From contig NZ_CP141608.1 of assembly GCF_035581345.1 (NCBI RefSeq), positions 1,010,001 to 1,074,000 on the forward strand: DNA of 64,000 nt. Direction: 5' to 3'. Numbering within the stretch: position 1 is the stretch's first letter; every line of letters begins with the position of its first letter. Shown piece after piece: positions 9,318-17,974 of the stretch. Origin of the DNA: Pseudomonas sp. JQ170C (lineage in GTDB: Bacteria; Pseudomonadota; Gammaproteobacteria; Pseudomonadales; Pseudomonadaceae). The notes under the pieces are model-generated. The model did not search any database, was not told where the DNA came from, and saw only the letters and a list, made by a program, of their open reading frames with translations. Both the position numbers and the translations under genes were made by a program.

Positions 9318-11861
9318 TCAGAACGCTCCGCGCACTGTCAGCATGAAGTTGCGGGGTTCTCCGTAGTAATTGCCGTACTCCGAGGTGCCCACCGTGGCGT
9401 AGTAGCGACGGTCGAACAGGTTGTTGCCGTTGACGGCCAGCGTCCAGTTTTCATCGACCTTGTACTCGACCATGGCGTCGTAGACGGCATAGCCGCTCTG
9501 GGTGAAATCATAGGGCTTCTCGTTGATCACGTTGCCTGCGGCGTCAAAGTTGTAGGCAGTGCCTTTGACGTAGTTGGTGCTCTGGATGTTCACGCCACCC
9601 CCCACCCGCCAGGCCGACCAATTGTCCGGCAGGGTATAAACCGACCAGAGCTTGAACAGGTGTTTGGGCGTGATGCTGGTGTAGTCGCTTTCTTCGGTGC
9701 GGTTGTCCATCAGATTGAGGGTGTAGCCGGCGATGACTTCAAGCCCCGGCAGCACTTCGCCCGTGGCTTCAATGTCGATGCCTTTGCTGATGACCTCGCC
9801 CTGGCCGATGAAACAGCACGAGCCGCTGTAGCTGAACGGTGCCTGGGGATAGGCCGGGTCTTGCATCGCTTCGTGTTCACGCTTGGTGTAGAACAGGGCG
9901 GTGGTCAGGTTCAGCGCGCCGCCAAACAACTCTCCCTTGATACCCGTCTCGTAGGTCTTGCCGGTCATGGCTTCGACCGCCGAGCTATTGCCTACCGGAC
10001 CTTCGAGCTTCTGGGCCTGGGGCTTGAACACTTCGGCGTAGCTGGCATAGGCGGACCACTCATCGTTGAGGGCGTAGATCAGGCCGCCGTAAGGCACCAG
10101 CTTGGTCGGTTCGCGATGGCTGATTTCCGATTCGTAGGTCCATACGTCGTTGTCCCTGGTCTGGTAGGCCTGCTCGTATTTGTAGCGCTGGGCACGGGCG
10201 CCGATGATCAGTTTCAGCGGGTCGGTGATCTGCAGGCGCAGGGTCGAGTACAGGCCATATTGCTCGCGCGTGTTGGGGCTGTAGTCGCGCCAGTAGTCAT
10301 GGTCGGAGGCATCCGAGGTCAGCGGCGTCGACTGCGGGTCCCAGAGGTTGATCAGGCCGCCCTTGCCGACCATGCCCCGGGCGGCGCGCCAGCGGCTGGT
10401 GACCTTCTGGTAGTCGGCGCCCACCAGCAACTCATGCTCGCGGCCAAAGGCATCGAAGGTGCCGGAGAGGTTGACGTCGAATACCGACTGCTTGCTCCAG
10501 GACGAGACATAGCTGCCCCACCAATAGGGGCCGGTGTTGGTCGTCTCGTCCACCGAACCGTAGGGGATGATCCCCTCGGTGTCGGATGTGTCGTAGGAGT
10601 AGGTGTAGGAGGTGTTGAGCTTCCAGTAGTCGTTGAACTGATGGTCGATCTTGGCGAACAGCTCCTTGGCATAGCCGTCCATGTAGGCCTGGTTGGTGGT
10701 GTACCAGGTGTGGCGCGGCAGCTTGACGTCGCCTCCGGTGCTGTAGCGGGGCAGGCCGTCGCCGATGCCGTTCTCGTGGGTTTTTTCATAGCTGCCACCG
10801 ACAGTGATCATGGTGGCGTCGGTCAGGTCCGCTTCGAGAATGCCGTAGATAAACGGCTTTTCAGTGCTGCGGTTATCCATGAAGTACTGGCGATCGGTAT
10901 AGGCGGCGACCATGCGCCCGCGCAGCTTGCCGTCGAAGGCAAGCGGGCCGGTGACGTCGACTTCGCTGCGGTAGTTGTCCCAGGAGCCGGCCGAGGTGTT
11001 GAGCTTGAGCTGGTACTGATCCATCGGGCGCTTGCGCACCATGTTGATGATGCCGCCCGGGTCGCCCGTGCCGCCCAGCAGGCCCGAGGACCCGCGCAAC
11101 ACTTCGACGTGGTCGAACTCGGCGAGGTCGTAGATCTTGTCGCCGTAGAACGTGCCGATACCCGAGCCGATGTCCATCGGTGCGGCGCCGTCGATCTGGA
11201 TGTTGTCGATGCCAAAGCCGCGGGAGGCGAACTTGGGCAGGCGGTAGTTGCCGTTTTTCACGGTGATGCCGGGCGTGCGTTTCATGGCATCGGACAAGTC
11301 GGTCATGCGCAGGTCTTCGATGGCCTGCTGGCTGATCACCGAGATCGACTGCGGGGTGTTCTTGATACTGGTCGGGGTCTTGGAGCCGACGCTGGTCAAG
11401 CCGGTGGTGTAGGAGCCGGAGTTTTCCGTGGCTTCACCCATGCCTTGGCCCTGGATGGTGGTCGCGCTCAGTTCCAGCGCGCTACCGATGCTGGCCTGCG
11501 GCACCAGCAGGTAGCTGCCGTCGGCTTGCTGCTCGGCGCTGTAGCCGCTGCCAGCGAGGATGCGGGCCAGCCCTTCGCTTACCTCATAGCGGCCCTGCAG
11601 GCCCGAGCTGACCTTACCGCTCGTGAGCCGGGCATCGGTGGACAGGGCGATACCGGCCTGGCGCCCGAACTGGCCGAGCACCTGGTCCAGCGGCCCGGCT
11701 GCGATGTTGAAGCTCATCCCCGTTTGCTGCTGCACTTCGCTGGCGTGTGCCTCGGGCATTGCCAGATAACTCAGGCCCAGCCCGCCGATCAGGGCCAGGC
11801 TGAGCCGGGAAGCACGGGTGGTGGCGATGGCACGGGCCAGCGGATGGGGACGCAAAATCAT
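9318..11861 (-). CDS. TonB-dependent siderophore receptor with signalling (STN) domain
   Basis: The 847-residue outer membrane protein has a signal peptide (about 1-41), an STN signalling domain at about 50-100 (GPLDQVLGQFGRQAGIALS, then GSGYSAEQQADGSYLLV), a plug domain from about 165 (NTPQSISVISQQAIEDLRM, LRGSSGLLGGTGDPGG) and a 22-strand barrel ending with NFMLTVRGAF, whose terminal Phe suits BAM insertion. It should import a ferric siderophore with TonB energy and signal occupancy to the adjacent FecR-type protein. The siderophore is unknown. The gene follows the sigma and anti-sigma genes on the same strand. Confidence 0.95.
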   Translation of the reverse strand: MILRPHPLARAIATTRASRLSLALIGGLGLSYLAMPEAHASEVQQQTGMSFNIAAGPLDQVLGQFGRQAGIALSTDARLTSGKVSSGLQGRYEVSEGLARILAGSGYSAEQQADGSYLLVPQASIGSALELSATTIQGQGMGEATENSGSYTTGLTSVGSKTPTSIKNTPQSISVISQQAIEDLRMTDLSDAMKRTPGITVKNGNYRLPKFASRGFGIDNIQIDGAAPMDIGSGIGTFYGDKIYDLAEFDHVEVLRGSSGLLGGTGDPGGIINMVRKRPMDQYQLKLNTSAGSWDNYRSEVDVTGPLAFDGKLRGRMVAAYTDRQYFMDNRSTEKPFIYGILEADLTDATMITVGGSYEKTHENGIGDGLPRYSTGGDVKLPRHTWYTTNQAYMDGYAKELFAKIDHQFNDYWKLNTSYTYSYDTSDTEGIIPYGSVDETTNTGPYWWGSYVSSWSKQSVFDVNLSGTFDAFGREHELLVGADYQKVTSRWRAARGMVGKGGLINLWDPQSTPLTSDASDHDYWRDYSPNTREQYGLYSTLRLQITDPLKLIIGARAQRYKYEQAYQTRDNDVWTYESEISHREPTKLVPYGGLIYALNDEWSAYASYAEVFKPQAQKLEGPVGNSSAVEAMTGKTYETGIKGELFGGALNLTTALFYTKREHEAMQDPAYPQAPFSYSGSCCFIGQGEVISKGIDIEATGEVLPGLEVIAGYTLNLMDNRTEESDYTSITPKHLFKLWSVYTLPDNWSAWRVGGGVNIQSTNYVKGTAYNFDAAGNVINEKPYDFTQSGYAVYDAMVEYKVDENWTLAVNGNNLFDRRYYATVGTSEYGNYYGEPRNFMLTVRGAF

Positions 11862-11908
11862 GACAAGTTTCCATGTTCAGAGGAGTGGAACCGCACGCAG
11901 AAGGCGGG

Positions 11909-11940
11909 ATTTCCTCTAAAGCCAAACGAGAATGAGAAAC
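11909..11940 (-). promoter_or_regulatory. Candidate iron-responsive promoter region of the TonB receptor
   Basis: On the minus strand GGAAAT (11914-11909) resembles the -35 element of FecI-type sigma factors, and next to it the plus strand carries GAGAATGAGAAAC (11928-11940), which matches two Fur hexamers in 9 of 12 positions. It lies 48-79 bases before the receptor ATG. Both matches are by eye and weak. Confidence 0.35.
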
Positions 11941-11975
11941 CTGCCGATTTAGTTCGATTATTTTTTGCTGCCGCT

Positions 11976-12968
11976 TCAGGCCCGCGTGGTCACCGTGATC
12001 CAGTACGGGGTGCGCCGTTGCAACTGCACCGGCAAGCTCTTTTCCAGCAGGGCAAAGATCTGCTCGATGTTGTTCAACGGGAAGGAGCCGGTCAGGTACA
12101 GGTTGGCCACGGCCGGGTCGCAACGCAGTATCCCGACGTGATAGCGCGACAGCTCGGCAATGAAGTCGCCCAGGCGCATGCGCTGGGCGACGATAAAGCC
12201 GTCGATCCAGGCCGTTGTGCTTTGATCGAGCGGATGGGGTGGGGCAACGCCGTACTGATCGATACGGGTTTGCTGGCCGCTTGGGATCAGTTGCTCGGCA
12301 CCTGCGGCAACAGGCCTGGCAGCGACCTGACCGCTGCTCACCGCCAACAGCGTGCCATGGCCGTTGGGTTCGCTGCGGACGTTGAACCGGGTACCCAGCG
12401 CCCGCAGCCGGGCCTCGGCGGTGTCCACGATCAAGGGGCGGGTGTCGCGTTGGTTCGTACTCAGAATGTCGAGTTCGCCTTGGCGCAGTACCAGCAGGCG
12501 CTGGCTGGCGCTGTAGCGAACATCCAGCGCTGTGCGGGTGTTGAGCCAGACCTGCGTGCCATCGGCCAGGGTGTGGTGGCGGCGCTCGCCGGTGCCGGTG
12601 TGGTAGTCGGCCAAGGCACCTTGCAGCCAAAGGCTGTCACGGGATTCCCAGGCCGTTGCGCCGATCAGGCCGAAACCGACGAAGGCCTTGAGCAGCTGGC
12701 GGCGGTTGGCGTTCGGGGCGCGCGTCTGCTGCAAGGCCGCACGCGCCACCGGGGTGTTCAATTGGCGAGCGCGTTGTTGCAACTGCAAGGGGATGCCCGC
12801 CAGGCGTTGCCAGGCACGTTCGTGATCAGGGGCGGCCTGGCGCCACTGCTGCAGCGCGTGATGTTCGTCAGGAGTCATGTCGCCTGACTGGGCCAGGGTG
12901 AACCAGGCAATCGCCTGGTCACGCACGGCAGGTGCAATCGGCGAGTGCTCGGGCCCCGGGAGTGACAT
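11976..12968 (-). CDS. FecR-type anti-sigma factor / sigma regulator
   Basis: The 330-residue protein has an N-terminal DUF4880 segment (QAIAWFTLAQSGDMTPDEHHALQQW), one membrane segment near residue 85-100, a FecR domain at about 105-205 (YHTGTGERRHHTLADGTQVW), and a C-terminal domain with the secretin/TonB-like pattern (LTGSFPLNNIEQIFALLEKS). It passes the signal from the receptor STN domain to the cytoplasmic sigma factor. ATG 12968 is chosen because it sits five bases after the sigma factor stop; an in-frame start at 12998 would overlap it. Confidence 0.93.
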   Translation of the reverse strand: MSLPGPEHSPIAPAVRDQAIAWFTLAQSGDMTPDEHHALQQWRQAAPDHERAWQRLAGIPLQLQQRARQLNTPVARAALQQTRAPNANRRQLLKAFVGFGLIGATAWESRDSLWLQGALADYHTGTGERRHHTLADGTQVWLNTRTALDVRYSASQRLLVLRQGELDILSTNQRDTRPLIVDTAEARLRALGTRFNVRSEPNGHGTLLAVSSGQVAARPVAAGAEQLIPSGQQTRIDQYGVAPPHPLDQSTTAWIDGFIVAQRMRLGDFIAELSRYHVGILRCDPAVANLYLTGSFPLNNIEQIFALLEKSLPVQLQRRTPYWITVTTRA

Positions 12969-12973
12969 GGCGT

Positions 12974-13483
12974 TCACCCGTATTGACTGGCATAGCACAA
13001 GGCAAAAGCCTTGCTCATGGATTTCTGCACCTGATCGACACTCAGCCCCAACTGCACGGCAATCTGCTTGTAGGTCAGGCCGTCGAGCTGCGACAACAGG
13101 AAAATCTCCCGCGCCCTGGGCCCCAGGCCGTGCAACAGCGCATCGACTTCGACCAGGGTTTCAATCAGCAAGTATTGTTCTTCGGCAGACAATGCCAGCG
13201 CTTCGGGCTGCGCCGCCAACGCCTCGGCATAGGCGCGCTCCACGGCCTGGCGCCGCCAGCGGTTGACCAGCAGGCCATTGGCGATGGTGGCCAGGTAGGC
13301 CAGGGGCTGACGCAACTCGCTGACGGACTGGCGCGAACGTATCACCCGTACAAACGTGTCCTGGGCCAGATCGTCGGCATCGGCACTTTCGCCCAGGCGC
13401 TTGCGCAGCCAGTTGCGTAACCAGCCGTTGTATTCGAGATACAGGAGTTCGACATCCCGCGGCAAAGACTTGGGCATATCCAT
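12974..13483 (-). CDS. FecI-type ECF sigma factor
   Basis: The 169-residue protein has sigma region 2 (SADADDLAQDTFVRVIRSR, residues about 33-51) and region 4 (LDGLTYKQIAVQLGLSVDQV, about 133-152), the two-domain plan of iron-starvation ECF sigma factors. It should direct RNA polymerase to the downstream receptor gene when FecR relays siderophore binding. A good Fur box lies 26-40 bases upstream of its ATG, so it is probably repressed in iron-rich cells. Confidence 0.93.
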   Translation of the reverse strand: MDMPKSLPRDVELLYLEYNGWLRNWLRKRLGESADADDLAQDTFVRVIRSRQSVSELRQPLAYLATIANGLLVNRWRRQAVERAYAEALAAQPEALALSAEEQYLLIETLVEVDALLHGLGPRAREIFLLSQLDGLTYKQIAVQLGLSVDQVQKSMSKAFALCYASQYG

Positions 13484-13508
13484 GAAAGTGCAAGCGCCAG
13501 TATGTTAC

Positions 13509-13523
13509 TGATAATTGTTCTCA
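13509..13523. promoter_or_regulatory. Fur box upstream of the ECF sigma gene
   Basis: TGATAATTGTTCTCA matches the 7-1-7 Fur consensus TGATAATnATTATCA at 12 of 14 positions. Its place just before the sigma factor start suits iron repression of the whole sigma-FecR-receptor set. Confidence 0.65.
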
Positions 13524-13659
13524 ATGCTACTGGAGGCTGTAGGAAAGATGCAATGGCTCGCACAGAACCCTTGAGCCAAAGCCTGACGGCAGTGGGGTGA
13601 TCGGTGCTTGAGGGGGGCGGCGCCTACTCATCTCGACAGCGCGTGCCCGGTGATGAGGC

Positions 13660-13842
13660 TTGGGAGTTGGACCACACGGAGTAGAGAAGCGGCTGTTGCG
13701 CATCGATGTCGGTGCGAGGGACCGGGTGTATTTCACGATTCGCGATGGTGTCGTCATCGTTGTGTTGGCGGGGGGAGATAAGTCGTCGCAGTCCGTTGAC
13801 TTTCAACTGGCCAGGAACATGGCCAAGGAAATCCGATCATGA
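13660..13842 (+). pseudogene. Remnant of a RelE/HigB-like toxin
   Basis: Only the C-terminal part of an addiction-module killer protein is readable: LLRIDVGARDRVYFTIRDG then VVIVVLAGGDKSSQS and a final AKEIRS, which follows the family pattern (RIDxGxGYRVYF ... LLxGGDKSTQ). The normal N-terminal 35-40 residues are missing; the sequence upstream (13563-13659) gives no in-frame match. Its stop overlaps the ATG of the antitoxin remnant by four bases, the usual toxin-antitoxin arrangement. It is unlikely to be active. Confidence 0.7.
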
Positions 13843-14064
13843 GCCTGACGCTCAGTACATTCGACATGGCCTCTCTGCTTGATAGTGATGAGGCGATCAG
13901 TGAGTACCTTTCCCAAGTGCTGGCGGATGGTGACCATGACGAGCTGATACGTGCCCTTGGGTACGCTACCAATGCACGAGGCATGGGCCAGATAGCCTCC
14001 GCCAGAGGCTTGGGGGGCGAGCTTCTTTACCTCTCGCTGCGCCAGCGTGCAGTTCATCCTTGCG
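13839..14064 (+). pseudogene. Truncated HigA-like addiction module antitoxin
   Basis: The frame starts like a normal antidote protein (FDMASLLDSDEAISEYLSQV then DHDELIRALGYATNARGMGQIA) and keeps part of the HTH (ARGLGGELLYLSL) before it drifts off and runs antisense into the acetyltransferase gene that ends at 14065. The open frame continues to 14189 but that part has no family resemblance. About 20-30 C-terminal residues, including the end of the DNA-binding domain, look lost. With the toxin fragment before it, this is a decayed type II toxin-antitoxin locus. Confidence 0.65.
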
Positions 14065-14541
14065 CTACAGCACTTGCTTCATCTGCACCAGCGCAACCCG
14101 CGTGTTACCTGGCCCTTGTCGCTCTTCGATGGCAAAGGGCACGAATCCCAGTTGTGGGTAGAGCAACAGCCCGGCGGTGTTGTGGTTGAAGCACGACACC
14201 CAGAGTTCACGAGCATTGAACTGGCTTCGGGCCAGGTCGATCATGCACTGCACCAGGTAGCGCGCCACGCCATGGCCGCGGGCTGCGGGAGCCACCACCA
14301 CGTTGCCCAGGGCACAGACCCCGCCAACCTCTGCCTTGTAGAAGTTGGCAAAGGCCAGCACCGTGCCGTCTCCCTCGACCACGGTGGACCCGCTGCGCTG
14401 GGCGATGGCCTCGCTCAGTTGCGCCGGTGTCAGCGGGTACTGGGCCTTGGGAAACATGTAGAACAGTTCGTCCGGGCCTTGAGGAAGGCAGCAGAGGGTG
14501 GGGATGTCCTGGGTCTGGACGGGTCGGTGGCTCAGTTGCAT
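14065..14541 (-). CDS. GNAT family N-acetyltransferase
   Basis: The 158-residue protein from ATG 14541 has the GNAT core: a beta-4 strand with VCALGNVVVAPAARGHGVARYL, in which ARGHGVA is the acetyl-CoA loop, and a C-terminal GLLLYPQLGFVPF segment. The substrate is unknown. A longer reading frame extends upstream to 15099, but that part is antisense to the permease gene and lacks family similarity. It lies downstream of the permease gene on the same strand, 65 bases away. Confidence 0.85.
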   Translation of the reverse strand: MQLSHRPVQTQDIPTLCCLPQGPDELFYMFPKAQYPLTPAQLSEAIAQRSGSTVVEGDGTVLAFANFYKAEVGGVCALGNVVVAPAARGHGVARYLVQCMIDLARSQFNARELWVSCFNHNTAGLLLYPQLGFVPFAIEERQGPGNTRVALVQMKQVL

Positions 14542-14606
14542 AGGACACTCGTTCAAGGGTGGGCGTGACAGGGATCGTAAACACAATCCCTGATCCACTC
14601 TCAACC

Positions 14607-16007
14607 CTAGACGGTCGAGCGAACCCGTGCTGGTTGCCCGTGCTGGCGAGTCAGCACGATGCCGACGAGGGAAATGGCCAGTGCCAGTCCCATGGTGGTG
14701 GTCACCTCCGCGCGGTGTTCCGGCGTCACCAGCATCACGCCGAGCGCTGCGATGATGAAGGCGATGACCGCATAGGTAAGCCAGGGGAACAGCCACATCT
14801 GGAATTCGAGCCGTACATTCTGCCGGCGCAGCATCCCGCGCATCCTCAGTTGTGAGACGGCAATGGCCAGGTACACCAGCAAGGCAATGGCGCCGGAGCT
14901 GGCGAGGAGGAATTGGAACAGCCCGGCAGGGGCGAAGTAGCTGACCACCGTGATGATCGCGCCAAGCACCGTGCTGGCGATGACCGCTGCCCGGGGAACG
15001 CCGGCAGACGAGGTGACTTTCACACGCTTGGGGGCCTCGCCGCGCTTGCCCAGGGAGTAGAGCATGCGCGAAGCGATGTAGATCGAGGAGTTCATGCAAC
15101 TGGCCACGGCGACCAGTACCACGACATCCATCATGAACTTGGCGTGGGGAATGTTCATCAACTCCAGGGCGCGCTGGTAAGAGCCTACTTCAGCCAGTAG
15201 CGGGTCATTCCAGGGCACGATGGAGATAATCACGGAGATCGACAGCAAGTAGAACACGCCGATACGCCAGATCACCGAACGGGTGGCCTTGGCGATGTTC
15301 TTGGCCGGGCTCTGGGATTCGGCAGCGGCGATGGTTACCGCTTCAGTGCCGATAAAGCTGAACATGACTGTAATGAACGCGCCGACTACTGCAGAGATGC
15401 CGTTAGGCGCGAAGCCGCCATGTTCATCCAGTAGTCGGCTGAGGCCGCTGACTTCTCGTTCCGGCACCCAGTCCATCAGCACCGCAAAGCCCAGGCTGAT
15501 AAAGGCAATGATCGCGATGACCTTGAACATGGCGAACCAGAACTCGAACTCACCGTACTTAGCCACACTGAAAAGATTGGTGGCGGCCAGGGTAATGATC
15601 GACAGCAAGGCGAATAACCAGGCGTCGACTTGGGGGAACCAGTTGTTAAGGACGTGGCCGGCTGCCAGCGCTTCAATGGGAATGACCAGCACCCAGAACC
15701 ACCAATACATCCAGCCAATGGTAAAGCCGGCCCAAGGTCCGATGGCCTGGTCGGCGTAGGTGGAAAACGAACCGGTGTCGGGCCGGGCGACGGCCATTTC
15801 GCCGAGCATGCGCATGACCAGAATGACCAGGATGCCGGAAAACACATACGCCAGAATTGCAGCAGGTCCGGCGGCGGCAATGGCGTGCCCGGAGCCGACG
15901 AACAAGCCGGCACCAATGATGCCGGCAATAGAAAGCATGGTGACATGGCGCGGCTTGAACCCTTGCGCCAGCTGACCCTTCGTATCCTCGGAGCCCGGAC
16001 TGATCAT
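14607..16007 (-). CDS. Amino acid permease, APC family (GABA permease-like)
   Basis: The 466-residue inner membrane protein has 12 predicted helices and the amino acid transporter signatures: GFKPRHVTMLSIAGIIGAGL at the first helix, GEMAVARPDTGSFSTYADQ, and FSFIGTEAVTIAAAESQSP. The sequence is nearest in feel to GabP-type permeases, but substrate (GABA or another amino acid) cannot be fixed by reading. No dedicated metabolic gene is adjacent. Confidence 0.88.
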   Translation of the reverse strand: MISPGSEDTKGQLAQGFKPRHVTMLSIAGIIGAGLFVGSGHAIAAAGPAAILAYVFSGILVILVMRMLGEMAVARPDTGSFSTYADQAIGPWAGFTIGWMYWWFWVLVIPIEALAAGHVLNNWFPQVDAWLFALLSIITLAATNLFSVAKYGEFEFWFAMFKVIAIIAFISLGFAVLMDWVPEREVSGLSRLLDEHGGFAPNGISAVVGAFITVMFSFIGTEAVTIAAAESQSPAKNIAKATRSVIWRIGVFYLLSISVIISIVPWNDPLLAEVGSYQRALELMNIPHAKFMMDVVVLVAVASCMNSSIYIASRMLYSLGKRGEAPKRVKVTSSAGVPRAAVIASTVLGAIITVVSYFAPAGLFQFLLASSGAIALLVYLAIAVSQLRMRGMLRRQNVRLEFQMWLFPWLTYAVIAFIIAALGVMLVTPEHRAEVTTTMGLALAISLVGIVLTRQHGQPARVRSTV

Positions 16008-16343
16008 TGTGCTTATTCTCTTTGTTGTTTGATCTTGGGACGTGCTGACTGACCGTTAGGCGAACATCACGCCTTCCCCTCGAACACCCTGGAAAACGGC
16101 ACACACTGGACACTGTTGCTCGGGTCGATCAGTCATCACGACGAACGCACGGTTGATAAAGGCCAGGCCACATTACCTAGGTGTAATAACGGGCCGGTTT
16201 GTCGAGCGCGCCGTAATCGGGTCCGATCGCGACATGGGGGGAAGTAGAAGTTGGGGGCAAGCTTGGGAGGTACAAACGATTGATTTGTGTATAATCGCGC
16301 CGCTTCCATTAAGGGGGCGGTTCATAAATTAAAGGATTTTTGT
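16008..16343. other. Intergenic region, divergent promoters
   Basis: This 336-base gap separates the permease start from the lipoprotein start. The only clear signal is TATAAT at 16290-16295, placed 49 bases before the lipoprotein ATG; no good -35 is seen at 17 bases. I see no gene. Confidence 0.5.
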
Positions 16344-16535
16344 ATGAAAAAGCTGTTCAAGGTAGCGGTCGCTACTGCCATGGTTTCCGGTGTTGCTCTG
16401 CTGTCCGGCTGCACTGGCCAGGTGTACAACCAGCAAAAGAATTGCTCTTACGACTACCTGTTCCACCCTTCGGTTTCGGTATCTAAAGTTATTGGTGGCT
16501 GCGGTCCTATCGATAAGCTGCCACAACAGCAGTAA
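16344..16535 (+). CDS. DUF4223 (YhfL-like) small lipoprotein
   Basis: The 63-residue product has a lipoprotein signal (MKKLFKVAVATAMVSGVALL then lipobox LSGC) with the lipidated cysteine at residue 22. The mature part NCSYDYLFHPSVSVSKVIGG matches the E. coli YhfL/DUF4223 pattern closely. Function is unknown. It has its own promoter (TATAAT at 16290-16295) and a strong terminator right after it, so it is a single-gene transcript. Confidence 0.85.
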   Translation: MKKLFKVAVATAMVSGVALLSGCTGQVYNQQKNCSYDYLFHPSVSVSKVIGGCGPIDKLPQQQ

Positions 16536-16578
16536 TTTTAGAGCGGTATGACTGGACCGTTTTCGGTTTAGTCCAAGA

Positions 16579-16609
16579 CCCCCTGCTACGGATGTAGCAG
16601 GGGGTTTTT
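16579..16609 (+). terminator. Rho-independent terminator of the YhfL-like gene
   Basis: An 11-bp perfect stem (CCCCCTGCTAC / GTAGCAGGGGG) with loop GGAT is followed by TTTTTG. Confidence 0.92.
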
Positions 16610-16750
16610 GTTTTAGGGCGAACCGCCAGGCGTTGATGAGGCACGCCGGAGACGACAACTCCAGTGATTGCCCTCGGACGTGGGTGAGGGGACGCGCGGG
16701 TTTCGCGGGAAGGGGCGCCGATGCGCTGATGATCGGCAAATTGCGCCCAC

Positions 16751-16780
16751 AAAAAAGCCGACGGTTAAGTCGGCTTTTTC
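16751..16780. terminator. Bidirectional terminator, ancestral terminator of tRNA-Leu
   Basis: An 11-bp stem (AAAAAGCCGAC / GTCGGCTTTTT, loop GGTTAA) lies six bases left of the left att copy. On the minus strand it would sit right after the tRNA-Leu 3' end in an unintegrated chromosome, so it is inferred to be the original tRNA terminator, now 25 kb away from its gene. Confidence 0.85.
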
Positions 16781-16785
16781 ATGCG

Positions 16786-16809
16786 TTTGGTGCCCGAGGG
16801 AGACTCGAA
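16786..16809. repeat. Left attachment site (partial tRNA-Leu 3' end)
   Basis: tttggtgcccgagggagact followed by cgaa copies the 3' end of the tRNA-Leu gene at 42225-42249, with one C missing from the CCCC run. It is the remnant of the recombination core at the end away from the tRNA. Confidence 0.9.
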
Positions 16810-16864
16810 TAGCTTTCGTAAGCAGATGATTTACAAGTGTTTTATGTGTGTTTGATTGTAATCT

Positions 16865-16885
16865 TACTCACAAATGTACTCACAT
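16865..16885. repeat. Arm-type integrase site, left
   Basis: Two tandem TACTCACA units (16865-16872 and 16877-16884) separated by AATG form a 21-base block matching 19 of 21 bases with the block at 42096-42116, in the same orientation. Position just inside both att copies points to integrase arm binding. Confidence 0.75.
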
Positions 16886-16944
16886 TTGCCTTCGTGGCTC
16901 ATTACCAAGGCGGTTCAGAGCCTTCCAGAGCAGCCCCGATGTGC

Positions 16945-17463
16945 CTAGGTTGTGAGCTGATGCTCACAGCGGGACAGCTCTTTGCCATCGTCTGCGATCG
17001 AGTACCCGCACTCGTAGTTATTGATCACGATGTCCGCCTCCTGTTCACCATCCCTACCTCCATAGATCGTTTGTACCTGGCGGCCGGCTAGTGGATCCCC
17101 ACATTTCGGGCATACCAGGTCGCTTTCACGAATCAACTCGGAGAGAGAGGCCAGCTTGGCTTGGATTTCTGCAAGCTCGTTTTCCTTGGATTCGATCTGC
17201 TTCTCATGGGTAGCCCCATCACTCCTCAGGCGGGAGATCTCCTCCAGGGAGATTTTGATCCGATCCGAGAGCGCTGCTGCCAAGGAATCTGGACTCTGAT
17301 CCTTTAGCTTGGCGATCTGCTCATCCTTCTCTGCAATCCGCTCCTTCAGCAGCTGGATCACGGCATCCTTCTTCTACACCAGTATCCGATATAGGACAAA
17401 TACGGCAGTGATGAAGCCAATGATTGAGGCCGCTTGCCCCATCGAAATTATCTCTGTGGTCAT
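16945..17463 (-). pseudogene. Coiled-coil zinc-ribbon membrane protein gene split by an amber codon
   Basis: Reading from ATG 17463 (AAGGAG nine bases upstream) gives a membrane helix (SIIGFITAVFVLYRILV, residues 12-28), then TAG at 17376-17374, and the same frame goes on with KKDAVIQLLKERIAEKDEQI, a long coiled coil and a C-terminal CPKCG ... YECG zinc-ribbon-like part. The unbroken product would be 172 residues: one N-terminal helix, coiled coil, zinc ribbon. TAG probably replaced CAG (Gln). A downstream GTG (17361) could start a soluble 138-residue fragment. Function is unknown. Confidence 0.7.
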
Positions 17464-17543
17464 AACTATGCTCCTTGTCATTGCGCAGGCAGGGTACCTC
17501 CACCCGGCCTTGCTAACTAGCGATGGTTCGAGACGGCTAACTG

Positions 17544-17807
17544 TCACTTGGCGTGATAGGCCCACCAGTCATCAATGGTCACAGTTGGCACCCGTGTGCG
17601 CTCCAGGCCGGTTGCATGGCTCCACAGGGTCAACAGGCGATCGCCACCCGAATGGGGCGGTTCTGCACCTTGGCGCCAACCGATGAGGGTGGTGCGCGCC
17701 ACCATCAGCTCATCTGCCAGCGCTTGCATGGAGTAGCCCTTGCGGGATAGCGCAGTGATCACCTGGAACCAATCGATGTGCTTCACTGGTGCCTTTCGCC
17801 TGGTCAT
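17544..17807 (-). CDS. Small HTH phage-type regulator
   Basis: The 87-residue protein has a Cro/YdaS-like HTH near residues 14-48 (FQVITALSRKGYSMQALADE then LMVARTTLIGWRQG). The C-terminal WWAYHAK motif resembles small prophage regulators of Pseudomonas. It may control genes at the left end of the element. The 160 bases upstream carry a (GC)n run at 17821-17835 and then the IS3 copy, so its native promoter may be partly disturbed. Confidence 0.65.
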   Translation of the reverse strand: MTRRKAPVKHIDWFQVITALSRKGYSMQALADELMVARTTLIGWRQGAEPPHSGGDRLLTLWSHATGLERTRVPTVTIDDWWAYHAK

Positions 17808-17909
17808 ATTGAGCCCCCAAACGCGCGCGCGCGCGAGGCAGGGGCTAGTGCGGATGTCAAGGAATGAAGCTCATTGATCAAATCCGTCTCTCCGCGTCAA
17901 AGCATAGTG

Positions 17910-17912
17910 ATC
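17910..17912. repeat. IS target site duplication, left copy
   Basis: ATC here is repeated at 19144-19146 immediately after the right end of the IS; a 3-bp duplication is normal for the IS3 family. Confidence 0.8.
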
Positions 17913-17974
17913 TGAATCGCCCCGGGTTTCGTAGACACCTCTTTGCCTTAAACTGAGGCCAATTAGGAGGTTCC

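Noticed and set aside
9258..12887. A 1209-codon open frame on the plus strand
   Set aside because: It is the antisense of the TonB receptor and FecR genes, which have clear domains. Long antisense frames are common in this GC-rich codon usage.
16786..16809. A second tRNA-Leu gene
   Set aside because: Only the 3' terminal 24 bases are present; there is no anticodon or D arm.
16837..17091. 84-codon plus-strand frame at the left end of the element
   Set aside because: It runs through the arm-site repeats and then antisense to the zinc-ribbon gene, with no similarity or ribosome site.
17821..17836. Alternating GC run as a Z-DNA or regulatory signal
   Set aside because: It is short and could be a simple repeat by slippage; nothing else supports a role.
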